Below, one piece after another: positions 1-7,104 of a stretch of 12,811 bases of DNA. The DNA lies in contig JAFQWT010000041.1 in the NCBI GenBank assembly GCA_017407375.1, positions 1 through 12,811 of the forward strand, read 5' to 3'. The position numbers were made by a program, and so were the translations under genes. The first letter of the stretch is position 1; each line of letters starts with the position of its first letter. Under the pieces are notes generated by a model. The model was not told where the DNA came from. It saw only the letters and a list, made by a program, of their open reading frames with translations, and ran no database searches. This stretch comes from Clostridia bacterium (GTDB taxonomy: Bacteria; Bacillota; Clostridia; Oscillospirales; CAG-272).

Positions 1-1095
1 GCCAAGGGCGGCGGCGATAAGGCCCACGGCCGTCGGCCCGAGGGAGCAGCCAAGGTCGCCAAAGAGCGCGCAGAGCGAAAATAGGAGGGTGGAGCCGTCA
101 CGGAGGCGGGCCGCCGCCAGACTGAGGGCGCCGGGCCAGAGCATCCCCACCGAAAGGCCCGTAATACCGCACCCAACCAGGGAAAGGGCGGGCAGGGGCG
201 AGAGCGCGGCAAGAAGATACCCGAGGGTGCCGAGCGTACCGCCAAGAAGGAGAAAAAGACGGAGATCGATCCGATCGCTCATACGGGCGAAAAAGACGCG
301 GGCGGTGCCCATCAGGGCGGCGTAAAGGCAGGGGCCGGCCAGATCCCCCACTGCCTTGGGAACGCCAAGGCCCGCCTCAGCAAAGGCGGAGGCCCATTGG
401 TGCATCGAAAGCTCCGAGGCACCCGCCGCCATCATCACGCCGAGAAAGACCCAAAAGAGGGGGCGGCGCCAAAGCGGACGGGACGGGACGGCAGGAGAGG
501 CCGCGGCCGCCTCCATCGGCGGCAGGGGCACCACGGCCAGCGCCAGCGTATTCAAGAGAGGAAGAAGCGACCAAAGGAGCGGCAAAAGCCACCAGAGCCC
601 CTTGCCCGCCAGAAGGAGAAAGAGGGTGGAGAGCAGGATCACAAGAACGGTCCCCCAGCAGTAGAAGGAATGGAGAAAGCCCATCATCGCCGCCTTGTTG
701 CGCGTCGGGCAGGCCTCCACCAGGGGGCTGATGAGCGCCTCCCCCAGCCCCGAGCCGAAGGAGTAGAGCACGTCTGCCAGCAAAAGACCGAGCCAGGGGC
801 TTGAGAAAAGGAAGGGGAAGCTACCCAGCCCCAAAAGCCCCACCGCCGACAACAGCGCCGACAGAACGATCAGGGGGCGGTAGCCCACGCGGTCGGCAAA
901 CAGCGCCGCCAACAGGTCCACCGTCAGCTGAATAACAAAGTTGACGGTCACAAGCAGCGTGATCTCGGCCAGCGGGATCCCAAAGCTCTCATGAAAAATA
1001 AGGAACAAAAGCGGCGCCAGGTTGTTGGTGGCCGCCATCGTCACGGAGGACAGGCAGCACGCCGTGATCGTGTGACGGTAATTGAGTGCCTTCAT
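1..1095 (-). CDS. MFS transporter, 3' end cut by window edge
   Basis: This is a polytopic inner-membrane permease of the major facilitator superfamily; the substrate cannot be read from sequence. The reverse strand is open from ATG at 1095 to the window edge (365 codons, no stop seen), starting MKALNYRHTITACCLSS. Long hydrophobic stretches alternate with short loops. The family's loop 2-3 signature is visible as ADRVGYRPL near residue 67, with a conserved acidic/glycine patch (YSFGSGLGEALISP) near residue 112. A central polar loop near residues 190-210 separates the two six-helix halves. Family members are about 390-420 residues, so only the last helix or so is missing. A weak GGGGTG ribosome site lies 5 bases upstream. 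The next upstream ATG, at 1100, runs straight into a stop, which fixes the start. It has its own promoter and sits behind a terminator, so it is probably a separate transcription unit. Seen: hydrophobic pattern and motif. Inferred: family. Not known: cargo. Confidence 0.85.
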   Translation of the reverse strand, partial: MKALNYRHTITACCLSSVTMAATNNLAPLLFLIFHESFGIPLAEITLLVTVNFVIQLTVDLLAALFADRVGYRPLIVLSALLSAVGLLGLGSFPFLFSSPWLGLLLADVLYSFGSGLGEALISPLVEACPTRNKAAMMGFLHSFYCWGTVLVILLSTLFLLLAGKGLWWLLPLLWSLLPLLNTLALAVVPLPPMEAAAASPAVPSRPLWRRPLFWVFLGVMMAAGASELSMHQWASAFAEAGLGVPKAVGDLAGPCLYAALMGTARVFFARMSDRIDLRLFLLLGGTLGTLGYLLAALSPLPALSLVGCGITGLSVGMLWPGALSLAAARLRDGSTLLFSLCALFGDLGCSLGPTAVGLIAAALG

Positions 1096-1122
1096 AGCAT
1101 CACCCCAAGAAGAGATGCCTCT

Positions 1123-1151
1123 ATGGTAGCACAAACACCCCCGCTTTGCAA
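1123..1151 (-). promoter_or_regulatory. Putative sigma-A promoter of the MFS gene
   Basis: On the minus strand a -35 box TTGCAA (1151-1146) and a -10 box TACCAT (1128-1123) are separated by exactly 17 bases. The start point would fall near 1116, giving a leader of about 20 bases. It lies directly downstream of the terminator at 1162-1188, as expected for a new transcription unit. Both boxes match consensus only partly. Confidence 0.5.
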
Positions 1152-1161
1152 GAGAGAAATG

Positions 1162-1188
1162 AAAAAACGCCGCAAAGCGGCGTTTTTT
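1162..1188 (-). terminator. Intrinsic terminator of the DUF11/repeat transcript
   Basis: A perfect 12-bp inverted repeat (AAAAAACGCCGC against GCGGCGTTTTTT) has a 3-base loop, so it ends in a U-run on either strand. No plus-strand gene ends here. The minus-strand transcript that reads DUF11 and then the tandem repeats does end here, just before the MFS promoter. The strand assignment is therefore by context. Confidence 0.85.
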
Positions 1189-1215
1189 CTTACAGGGCGA
1201 GCGTTTTTCGAGGGT

Positions 1216-1521
1216 CGCGCTGAGAATTTTGCGCAGACATTGCCGTTCACGACCCGCGGGCGTATTTTCATACGTCAAGGGGAGCGAGCGGTGATCTCGA
1301 CCAAGCTTATCCCTCCTCGCGGAGAGAATTTTGAGCAGAAATTGCCGATCACGACCCGCAGGCGTGCTTTCGCACGGCAAGGGGAGCGAGCGGTGATCTC
1401 GGCGCAAGCTTATCCCGCGTCGCGGAGAGAATTTTGAGCAGAAATTGCCGATCACGACCCGCGGGCGTATTTTCATACGTCAAGGGGAGTGAGCGGTGAT
1501 TTATGCCAAAATTATCCCGCG
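1216..1521 (-). repeat. Three tandem ~102-nt repeats, likely structured RNA
   Basis: Three direct copies are spaced 102 and 103 bases apart; on the plus strand the GAGAATTTTG start recurs at 1222, 1324 and 1427. Copies 2 and 3 differ at about 7 of 74 core positions. On the minus strand each copy has a 5-bp stem with a GAAA loop: CGTAT-GAAA-ATACG at 1274-1261 and 1479-1466, CGTGC-GAAA-GCACG at 1376-1363. The two changed base pairs are compensatory and the GNRA-type loop is unchanged, which points to an RNA made from the minus strand. A weaker outer pairing, ATCAC with GTGAT, encloses CGC/GCG and the hairpin; in the copy nearest the terminator it is shortened. The 5'-most copy starts in the DUF11 stop codon context (CGCGGGATAA, 1521-1512), also present in copy 2. 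No protein, CRISPR or tRNA signature explains it. The element family is not recognised. Confidence 0.9.
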
Positions 1522-2372
1522 AGGGTGCCGGAAAGGGTGAGAACGGCCACCCCCGGTGTCACCGTAAACTCTCCCGTCACGGGGTCCTGGGTCACGGTGG
1601 CGGCGGGAATGGGAAGGGCGCCCGGGAGGGTGGTGAAGTCCCCCGTTTGCTCGTTGTAGGTGTAGTCCGTGCCCTCGGTGAGGGGGGCGCCGTCCAGGGT
1701 GACGAGGAGGGCGGTCAGGGGCGGGGTGAGGGTGTCGGCCACGGTGGCGTTATCGGTGGCGGGAACGGGGGCGGCCCCGTAATTTCTCACGGTGAGCGTG
1801 TAGGTGACGGGATCACCGCAGGTGAGGGCCATGGGCTCCATCTCCTTGGTGATGGTCAGCTCAGGGGTGGCGTCGGCGGTGATCGTGGCGGATGCGAAAA
1901 CGGTTTCGCAAACGCCGCCGCCCGATACGGTAACGGCGTTGGTGACGGTGGCACCGTCACCAAGGGGAGCGTAGGAATTCAGGGTGGCGGCATAAACGAG
2001 GGTGGCGTTGCCGCCGGCGGGGACGGTGATGGGGGCAAAGCTCACGCCGTCCCCCTGCGTCACGGTGGGGGGTGCCTGCAGGGTGCCGTTCACGTAATAC
2101 TGCACCGAGCCCGCCACGTAATCAAGGGGCGTGAGGGTCCCCGTGCCGAAGGCGTACGCGCCGAGGTTGTCGGTCACGGTGGTGGCCGTAACGGGACCGT
2201 CTCCCGTATTGACAAGGGTAACGACGTAGGTGACGACGTCCCCCGCGCCATAGGTCGAAAGGACCGCCGTCTTGCTGACAGTGAGCGAGGAGGTCACCTC
2301 GCCCCTCACGATATTGGAAAGCGTCACCGTGCCGCGGTAGGCAAGGGACGCCTGATTTTCAATGGTTGCCAT
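1512..2372 (-). CDS. DUF11 repeat protein without signal peptide
   Basis: This is a 286-residue Thr/Val/Gly-rich all-beta protein of unknown function. The N-terminus MATIENQASLAYRG is followed by two DUF11-type (conserved-repeat) domains. The first begins LTVSKTAVLSTYGAGDVVTY near residue 30 and carries the typical VTLVNTGDGPVTATTVTD. The second begins LTITKEMEPMALTCGDPVTY near residue 172. DUF11 domains are usually found in cell-surface proteins, yet this protein has no signal peptide, membrane helix or LPXTG-type sorting signal. Only three Cys or so are visible. I associate signal-less clostridial DUF11 proteins with this same N-terminal pattern; a spore-surface or other mother-cell-assembled role is inference only. 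The start at 2372 is set by AAAGGAGCT (2386-2378). The gene is divergent from trkA, has a sigma-K-like promoter match, and its stop codon is the first element of the tandem repeat array downstream. No partner gene is visible. Confidence 0.85.
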   Translation of the reverse strand: MATIENQASLAYRGTVTLSNIVRGEVTSSLTVSKTAVLSTYGAGDVVTYVVTLVNTGDGPVTATTVTDNLGAYAFGTGTLTPLDYVAGSVQYYVNGTLQAPPTVTQGDGVSFAPITVPAGGNATLVYAATLNSYAPLGDGATVTNAVTVSGGGVCETVFASATITADATPELTITKEMEPMALTCGDPVTYTLTVRNYGAAPVPATDNATVADTLTPPLTALLVTLDGAPLTEGTDYTYNEQTGDFTTLPGALPIPAATVTQDPVTGEFTVTPGVAVLTLSGTLAG

Positions 2373-2390
2373 AAAAAGCTCCTTTCTTTC

Positions 2391-2404
2391 GGGGGATATC
2401 CCCC
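2391..2404. promoter_or_regulatory. Perfect palindrome at DUF11 transcript start
   Basis: GGGGGATATCCCCC is a perfect 14-bp palindrome just upstream of the DUF11 ribosome binding site. If the sigma-K-like promoter match next to it is used, transcription would begin at or next to this palindrome. The message would then open with a 5-bp GC hairpin, which could protect the 5' end. It could equally be a protein-binding operator. Confidence 0.45.
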
Positions 2405-2407
2405 TAT

Positions 2408-2435
2408 TAGAGTATGGCGGCGGGGCGCCGCCTGT
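2408..2435 (-). promoter_or_regulatory. Sigma-K-like promoter match before DUF11
   Basis: On the minus strand CATACTCTA (2416-2408) fits the sporulation sigma-K -10 pattern CATANNNTA. An AC dinucleotide (2435-2434) lies 17 bases further upstream, as in the sigma-K -35. No good sigma-A pair was seen for this gene. The pattern has low information content, so a chance match is possible. Confidence 0.35.
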
Positions 2436-2455
2436 CCCCCCTCCTTTTTTCCTTC

Positions 2456-2484
2456 TTGCTTTTTTTTGGCGCGTGTGCTATAAT
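2456..2484 (+). promoter_or_regulatory. Putative promoter of the trkA-trkH operon
   Basis: A perfect -10 TATAAT (2479-2484) follows a weak -35 TTGCTT (2456-2461) at 17-base spacing. The start near 2491 leaves a leader of about 60 bases to the trkA ATG. An imperfect inverted repeat (2478-2497, CTATA...TATAG) overlaps the -10 box and could be an operator. Confidence 0.6.
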
Positions 2485-2550
2485 ACGCATAATATAGGTT
2501 CTATAAGTTTTACCGTTTTGTTTTATGCCTTAGAAAGGAGCGGACGCTCT

Positions 2551-3909
2551 ATGAAGATCATCGTTATCGGGGCCGGCACGGTCGGCAGTGCGATCTGCAC
2601 GCAGCTGGCGGGGGAGGGCCACGACCTGACCGTGGTGGATACCGACGCCACCCTGCTCTCCGAGCTTTCCAACACCACGGACGTATTCGGCATCGTGGGG
2701 AACGGGGCGGACGTTGGCGTTTTGCGCCGCGCCGGTGCCGAGCATGCCAACCTCGTCATCGCCGTGACCGCGGGGGACGAGCTGAACATCCTTGCCTGCA
2801 CCGCGGCCAAAAAGCTGGGGGCGCGGCACACCATTGCCCGTGTGCGCAACCCCGAATACAGCGAGCTTTTGCAGCTGCTCCGCGGGGAGATGGGGCTTTC
2901 GCTCACCATCAACCCCGAGCTGTCCGCCGCCAAGGAGATCTCGCGCATGCTGCGCTTCCCTGCCGCCGCCAAGATCGACGTTTTCTGCCGTGGGCGCGTG
3001 GAGCTTGCCGAGTTTGTGGTCACCGAGGGATCGCCGCTTTCGGGCGTGACGCTGAATGAGCTGCGCTCCCGCCTTGAGATCGGCTTTCTCGTTTGCGGGG
3101 TCCTCAGGGACGGCGTGACCCACATTCCCTCGGGTGACTTCTGTCTTGAGGCGGGCGACCTCATCTGCGTTACGGCACCCGAGCATGACATCACACGCTT
3201 TTTCAAGGCCATCGGCCTTTACCGCCACCCCGTGAAGGACGTGCTGATCGTGGGGGGCGGCCGCGTGACCTATTACCTTGAGGGGCTTCTCGCCGAGAAC
3301 CGCATTGCCTCAACGGTCATTGAAAAGGACAAGGACCTCTGCCACGAGCTGGCCTCGGCCTACCGCTGCACGGTGGTGTGCGACGACGGCAGTAAGCAGG
3401 AAACGCTCCTTGAGCAGGGGCTTGAGCGGGCCGACGCCTTTTTGGCCCTCTCGGACGTGGACGAGGAGAACGCCATCGTCTCGCTCTACGCCAAAACGCA
3501 GGGAGTACCGAAGATCGTGACCATGATCTCACGCATCTCCTACATCGACTTTTTCAAGAGTGCGGGGCTTGAGAGCATCGTCTCACCGAAGTCCTCGACC
3601 GCCGCCCCCATCCTGCGCTACGTGCGCGCCCTGGCCCACGCGGAGGACTCGGACATCGAGACCCTTCACAAGCTGATGGACGGCACGGTGGAGGCCTTAG
3701 AGTTCATCGTCAAGGAGGAGGTCGAGGGGCTTACCGACGTTCCGCTCCGCGAGGTGGCGCTCCGCCACGGCGTGCTGGTGGCCTGCATCGTCCACGAGAA
3801 CGAGGTCACGGTCCCGACGGGTGCCGACTGCATCCGCCGCGGGGACACCGTGGTGGTCATCACCACGAGCGACCAACGCATGGATAGCATTGGAGACGTG
3901 CTGAAATAA
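2551..3909 (+). CDS. trkA: Trk system potassium uptake regulatory subunit TrkA
   Basis: Cytoplasmic NAD(H)-binding gating subunit of the Trk potassium importer; it forms a ring on the inner face of TrkH. The 452 residues match the usual two-RCK TrkA of about 450-460. The first Rossmann domain opens MKIIVIGAGTVG (GxGxxG at 7-12) with the nucleotide-binding acidic residue D30, followed by a TrkA-C domain to about residue 225. The second Rossmann domain starts DVLIVGGGRVTYYLEGLL near 230; Thr replaces the last motif glycine, so this half may bind nucleotide differently or not at all. A second TrkA-C domain ends the protein. The start at 2551 is set by AAAGGAG (2534-2540); the reading frame is open further upstream, but that stretch crosses the promoter and lacks a ribosome site. 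The stop overlaps the trkH start (TAATG), so the two subunits are translationally coupled. Confidence 0.95.
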   Translation: MKIIVIGAGTVGSAICTQLAGEGHDLTVVDTDATLLSELSNTTDVFGIVGNGADVGVLRRAGAEHANLVIAVTAGDELNILACTAAKKLGARHTIARVRNPEYSELLQLLRGEMGLSLTINPELSAAKEISRMLRFPAAAKIDVFCRGRVELAEFVVTEGSPLSGVTLNELRSRLEIGFLVCGVLRDGVTHIPSGDFCLEAGDLICVTAPEHDITRFFKAIGLYRHPVKDVLIVGGGRVTYYLEGLLAENRIASTVIEKDKDLCHELASAYRCTVVCDDGSKQETLLEQGLERADAFLALSDVDEENAIVSLYAKTQGVPKIVTMISRISYIDFFKSAGLESIVSPKSSTAAPILRYVRALAHAEDSDIETLHKLMDGTVEALEFIVKEEVEGLTDVPLREVALRHGVLVACIVHENEVTVPTGADCIRRGDTVVVITTSDQRMDSIGDVLK

Positions 3910-5351
3910 TGAATTACCGTATGCTCGGATACCTTTTCGGTGTCCTTATGTCGATCGAGGCCGCCCTGCTCCTTTTGCCGCTCCTGACGGCGGCGATCTA
4001 CGGGGAGTCGGTGCTGCCCTTCCTTTACACCATGGCGATCCTCCTTGGTGTGGCGATCCCCCTCATTCTCCTGCACCCGCGCAAGAACCTGCGCTTTTTT
4101 GCGCGGGAGGGCTTTGTGTGCGTGGCGGGGACGTGGATCCTGCTCTCGCTCACGGGGGCGCTGCCCTTCCTTTTCAGCGGGGCGATCCCCAGCTACGTGG
4201 ACGCCGTGTTTGAGACGGTCTCGGGCTTTACCACCACGGGCGCCACGGTCCTTACCTCGGTGGAGGAGCTGCCGCGCGGGATCCTGCTTTGGCGGAGTCT
4301 GACCCACTGGGTGGGCGGGATGGGCGTCCTTATGTTCATGCTGGCCGTTCTCCCCTCAGACAACAGCCGCGCGATGCACCTTCTGCGGGCGGAGGTCCCG
4401 GGACCGACCAAGGGAAAGCTTGTCCCCAAGCTCCGCAAGACCGCGCTCATCCTCTACGGCATTTACGTGGCCATGACGCTCCTTGAGGTGGTGGCGCTCC
4501 TCCTTACGGGAATGCCCCTCTACGATGCCATCGTCAGCGCGCTGGCCACGGCGGGCACGGGCGGCTTTTCGGTGATGAATACCTCGATCATGGGATACAA
4601 AAACCCCGCCGCCGAATGGATCATTGCCATCTTTATGTTCCTCTTCGGCGTGAACTTCAACCTCTATTTCTTCCTTCTTATCGGGAAGGTCGGGAATGCT
4701 CTCCGAAACGAGGAGCTGCGCATTTACGCCATCGTCACGCTCCTTGCCACGGGGGTGATCCTGCTCAACACGCGAGGCCTCTTTAATAGCTTTGGCGAGG
4801 GGCTGCGCACCGCCTTCTTCCAGGTGGCGAGCGTGATTTCCACCACGGGCTTTACCACGGCCGACTTCAACACCTGGCCGACGCTCTCCAAGATGGTCTT
4901 GCTCCTCCTCATGCTCATCGGTGCCTCGGCGGGCTCCACCGCCGGTGGCATCAAGGTCTCCCGTGCGACGATCCTTGTGAAGAACGCGGGGCGGGAGCTG
5001 CGCCACATCCTGCGGCCGCGCTCGGTGAACGTGACGCGCCTTGAGGGCGTGGCCCTGCCCGAGGAGACGGTGAGAAGCACGAGCCATTACCTCGTCCTGT
5101 ACGTTCTGACCTTCCTTGCGGGGGCGCTCCTCATCTCGGTGGACGGCGCCTCACTGGAGACCACGCTCACAGCGTCTCTCGCCTGCCTTAGCAACGTCGG
5201 CCCGGGGCTTGGCGCTGTTGGCCCGATGGGCAACTTTGCGGGCTTCTCTGCCTTTTCGAAGCTCGTGCTTTCGCTTGAGATGCTGGTCGGGCGCTTGGAG
5301 GTCCTGCCGATGCTGATCTTCTTTGCGCCGTCCACCTGGAAGAAAATGTAA
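3909..5351 (+). CDS. trkH: Trk potassium uptake channel subunit TrkH
   Basis: Membrane pore subunit for potassium import, partner of TrkA encoded immediately upstream. At 480 residues it matches the TrkH family. Four pore-loop repeats, each centred on a filter glycine, can be seen in order: SGFTTTGATVLT (about 103-114), ATAGTGGFSVMN (about 213-224), STTGFTTADF (about 308-317) and SNVGPGLGAVGP (about 427-438). They are separated by hydrophobic helix pairs. The intracellular segment GSTAGGIKVSR lies near 342, within the region that gates the channel in homologues. The end, GRLEVLPMLIFFAPSTWKK, is typical of TrkH. Translation begins within the trkA stop codon. Nothing is truncated and all four filter glycines are present, so the transporter looks functional. 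Confidence 0.96.
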   Translation: MNYRMLGYLFGVLMSIEAALLLLPLLTAAIYGESVLPFLYTMAILLGVAIPLILLHPRKNLRFFAREGFVCVAGTWILLSLTGALPFLFSGAIPSYVDAVFETVSGFTTTGATVLTSVEELPRGILLWRSLTHWVGGMGVLMFMLAVLPSDNSRAMHLLRAEVPGPTKGKLVPKLRKTALILYGIYVAMTLLEVVALLLTGMPLYDAIVSALATAGTGGFSVMNTSIMGYKNPAAEWIIAIFMFLFGVNFNLYFFLLIGKVGNALRNEELRIYAIVTLLATGVILLNTRGLFNSFGEGLRTAFFQVASVISTTGFTTADFNTWPTLSKMVLLLLMLIGASAGSTAGGIKVSRATILVKNAGRELRHILRPRSVNVTRLEGVALPEETVRSTSHYLVLYVLTFLAGALLISVDGASLETTLTASLACLSNVGPGLGAVGPMGNFAGFSAFSKLVLSLEMLVGRLEVLPMLIFFAPSTWKKM

Positions 5352-5386
5352 GGTTGGTTTTACAAAAACAAGAAGGAGCTGCCGCT

Positions 5387-7021
5387 ATGAGTAAATTAAT
5401 TCCCGTTCCCTCTACCGAAAAGGTCTTTATTAAGGGGGAGCCGCGCGCCCTCGACTGTCCCGTCCTCCTTTTTGAGGGAGACGTGGCGCATCTCTCGATC
5501 TGCTACCAGACCGACCGCGCGTACCTTTACGGCTCGCTCTCCTTCAGGGGTGGGGCGGTGGCGCGCGCCATCAAGGTCCACCGCGTGGGGCACGTCCCCG
5601 CGATCTACGACGTGACGCCGTGGGCCGACGACTTCTACATTCAAAGGGAGGACCACCTCTACCCCGACGTCCTTGAGGAGGTGGACGTCCGCCGCATCCA
5701 GAGCCAGGCGGGCTTCAACCAGGTCTTCCACCTGACGATCTGTGACAGCGATAAGATCCCCGTGGGCGAGCACCGCGTGCGCGTTTGCGCTAAGATCCAG
5801 GACGAGGTGGTGGCAAGGTGCGAGTTTACCGTCCGCAAGCTCCCCTACCGCCTGCCCGAGCAGAGGTGCATCTCGACCTGCTGGATGCATTACGACAGCT
5901 TTATTACCCAGCACGGCGTCAAGCTCTTTACCAAGGACTTTTATAGGGTCTTTGCCTCCTACCTGGAGGCGGCGGTGTACAGCGGGCAGAATATGCTCCT
6001 CATTCCGATCTTCACCCCTGCCTTTGACACCGAGCGGGGGTACGAGCGCAAAACCGCCCAGCTCCTTGATATCTACGAGGACGAGGCGGGGAATTTCACC
6101 TTTGATCTTACAAAGCTCGAGCAGTTTATCGCCTTTGTCCGTGAGCGCGGCATCAAGTACTTTGAGATGCCCCCCTTCTTCACGCAGTGGGGAGCCGAGC
6201 ACGCGCCGAAGATCCTGGTGCGCGGCAAAAACGGGCGCCCCCGCCGCCGCTTTGGCTGGGAGACCGACTCGCTCTCCGACGATTACCGCCGCTTTGTCAC
6301 CACCCTTGTCCCCGTGCTGGTGGCCAAATTCCGTGAGCTGGGGATCGAGGAGCAGGTCTTCTTCCACGTGTCCGACGAGCCGAAGGTCGAGCAGCTGGAG
6401 CGTTGGACGGCGTGCAAGGAGATGATCGTGCCGCACCTGGGAGGCTGCAACACGATCGACGCCTGCGACAGCTTGGAGTTTGCGGGCAAGAGCGAGCGCG
6501 AGTACAGCGTTTGCATCGAGGGGAACGTCCAGAAGTTCATCGATGCGGGCATCCGCCCGCGCTGCACCTACTTCTGCTGCTCGCCCTCCGGCAACTATAT
6601 GCCCAACCGCTTTCTTGCGATGCCGCTCTCCCGCCTCCTTGTCCTTGGGGCGCTCCTCTACCGCTTCCAGATCGACCTCTTTTTGCAGTGGGGCTTCAAC
6701 TTCTACAACTCCTTCCTCTCGCGCACCGTCATCAACCCCTACGGTAACACCGACTGTAATCTTGAGTACCCGGCGGGTGACGCCTTCATCGTCTACCCGA
6801 ATATCGCGGGGCGTTCCTGCTGCAAGTCGCTCCGTCTTGTGGCCACGCGAGAGATGTTCCGTTTGTCAAGAATTCTTTACCTCATTGAGGAAAAGCACGG
6901 CAGGGAGGCCGCCATCGCCCTTCTTGACGAGTTTGGGATCATGGATTTCTCGACCTACCCGCACACCGTTGACTTCATTGAGCCGCTCCTTATGCGCGCC
7001 GTGGAGGTGCTGGAGGGGTAA
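5387..7021 (+). CDS. DUF4091 (GH123-like) domain protein, cytoplasmic
   Basis: This 544-residue protein resembles DUF4091 proteins, related to glycoside hydrolase family 123 (beta-N-acetylgalactosaminidases using substrate-assisted catalysis). A beta-rich N-terminal domain (about 1-155) precedes a barrel-type domain (about 160-500). The key motif FHVSDEP carries an adjacent Asp-Glu pair, D330-E331, matching the GH123 catalytic dyad. Family-like blocks follow: CSPSGNYMPNRF, LQWGFNFYNSF and YPAGDAFIVYPN. There is no signal peptide or membrane segment, so any substrate would have to be intracellular. The start at ATG 5387 is supported by AGAAGGAG eight bases upstream; a TTG at 5354 in frame lacks such a site. 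It lies 35 bases behind trkH with no terminator between, so it is probably cotranscribed with the potassium genes, which is unexplained. Fold and dyad are well supported; enzyme activity and substrate are not. Confidence 0.82.
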   Translation: MSKLIPVPSTEKVFIKGEPRALDCPVLLFEGDVAHLSICYQTDRAYLYGSLSFRGGAVARAIKVHRVGHVPAIYDVTPWADDFYIQREDHLYPDVLEEVDVRRIQSQAGFNQVFHLTICDSDKIPVGEHRVRVCAKIQDEVVARCEFTVRKLPYRLPEQRCISTCWMHYDSFITQHGVKLFTKDFYRVFASYLEAAVYSGQNMLLIPIFTPAFDTERGYERKTAQLLDIYEDEAGNFTFDLTKLEQFIAFVRERGIKYFEMPPFFTQWGAEHAPKILVRGKNGRPRRRFGWETDSLSDDYRRFVTTLVPVLVAKFRELGIEEQVFFHVSDEPKVEQLERWTACKEMIVPHLGGCNTIDACDSLEFAGKSEREYSVCIEGNVQKFIDAGIRPRCTYFCCSPSGNYMPNRFLAMPLSRLLVLGALLYRFQIDLFLQWGFNFYNSFLSRTVINPYGNTDCNLEYPAGDAFIVYPNIAGRSCCKSLRLVATREMFRLSRILYLIEEKHGREAAIALLDEFGIMDFSTYPHTVDFIEPLLMRAVEVLEG

Positions 7022-7027
7022 GGCGAA

Positions 7028-7064
7028 GGGGGCCGTACTTTTTTCCGTACGGCTCCCTTTTTCT
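7028..7064 (+). terminator. Intrinsic terminator after the DUF4091 gene
   Basis: An 11-bp stem, GGGGGCCGTAC (7028-7038) with GTACGGCTCCC (7047-7057), has one G-U pair and is followed by TTTTTCT. It starts 7 bases after the stop codon and closes the trkA-trkH-DUF4091 unit. The next promoter begins 2 bases later. Confidence 0.92.
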
Positions 7065-7065
7065 C

Positions 7066-7094
7066 TTGACAAGCGCGCCCTCTGCGAGTATAAT
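7066..7094 (+). promoter_or_regulatory. Consensus sigma-A promoter of folT-folC
   Basis: A perfect -35 TTGACA (7066-7071) and a perfect -10 TATAAT (7089-7094) have the ideal 17-base spacer. Transcription should start near 7101, immediately before the riboswitch. Such a strong promoter fits control that acts downstream, in the RNA leader. Confidence 0.93.
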
Positions 7095-7104
7095 GAGAGC
7101 ATAA

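Noticed and set aside
991..1437. Plus-strand open frame through the terminator and two repeat copies
   Set aside because: It has no ribosome site, starts inside the antisense of the MFS gene and runs through an intrinsic terminator. The repeated peptide only reflects a 102-base (34-codon) period; compensatory hairpin changes argue for RNA, not protein.
1216..1521. CRISPR array or integron attC cluster
   Set aside because: The copies are ~102 bases with similarity along nearly their whole length and no unique spacers of CRISPR size. The GTTRRRY-type ends of attC sites are absent, and no cas or integrase gene is in view.
1503..2483. 326-codon Gly/His-rich frame opposite the DUF11 gene
   Set aside because: Low-complexity composition produced by the antisense of a Thr/Val/Pro-rich gene in GC-rich DNA; the DUF11 frame has a ribosome site and domain structure.
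2524..2532. Two-codon frame ATG CCT TAG before trkA as a leader peptide
   Set aside because: No ribosome site precedes it and no attenuator hairpin follows.
2362..2550. 63-residue N-terminal extension of TrkA
   Set aside because: It would cross the predicted promoter and start inside the DUF11 coding start. The ribosome site and the conserved N-terminus MKIIVIGAG put the start at 2551.
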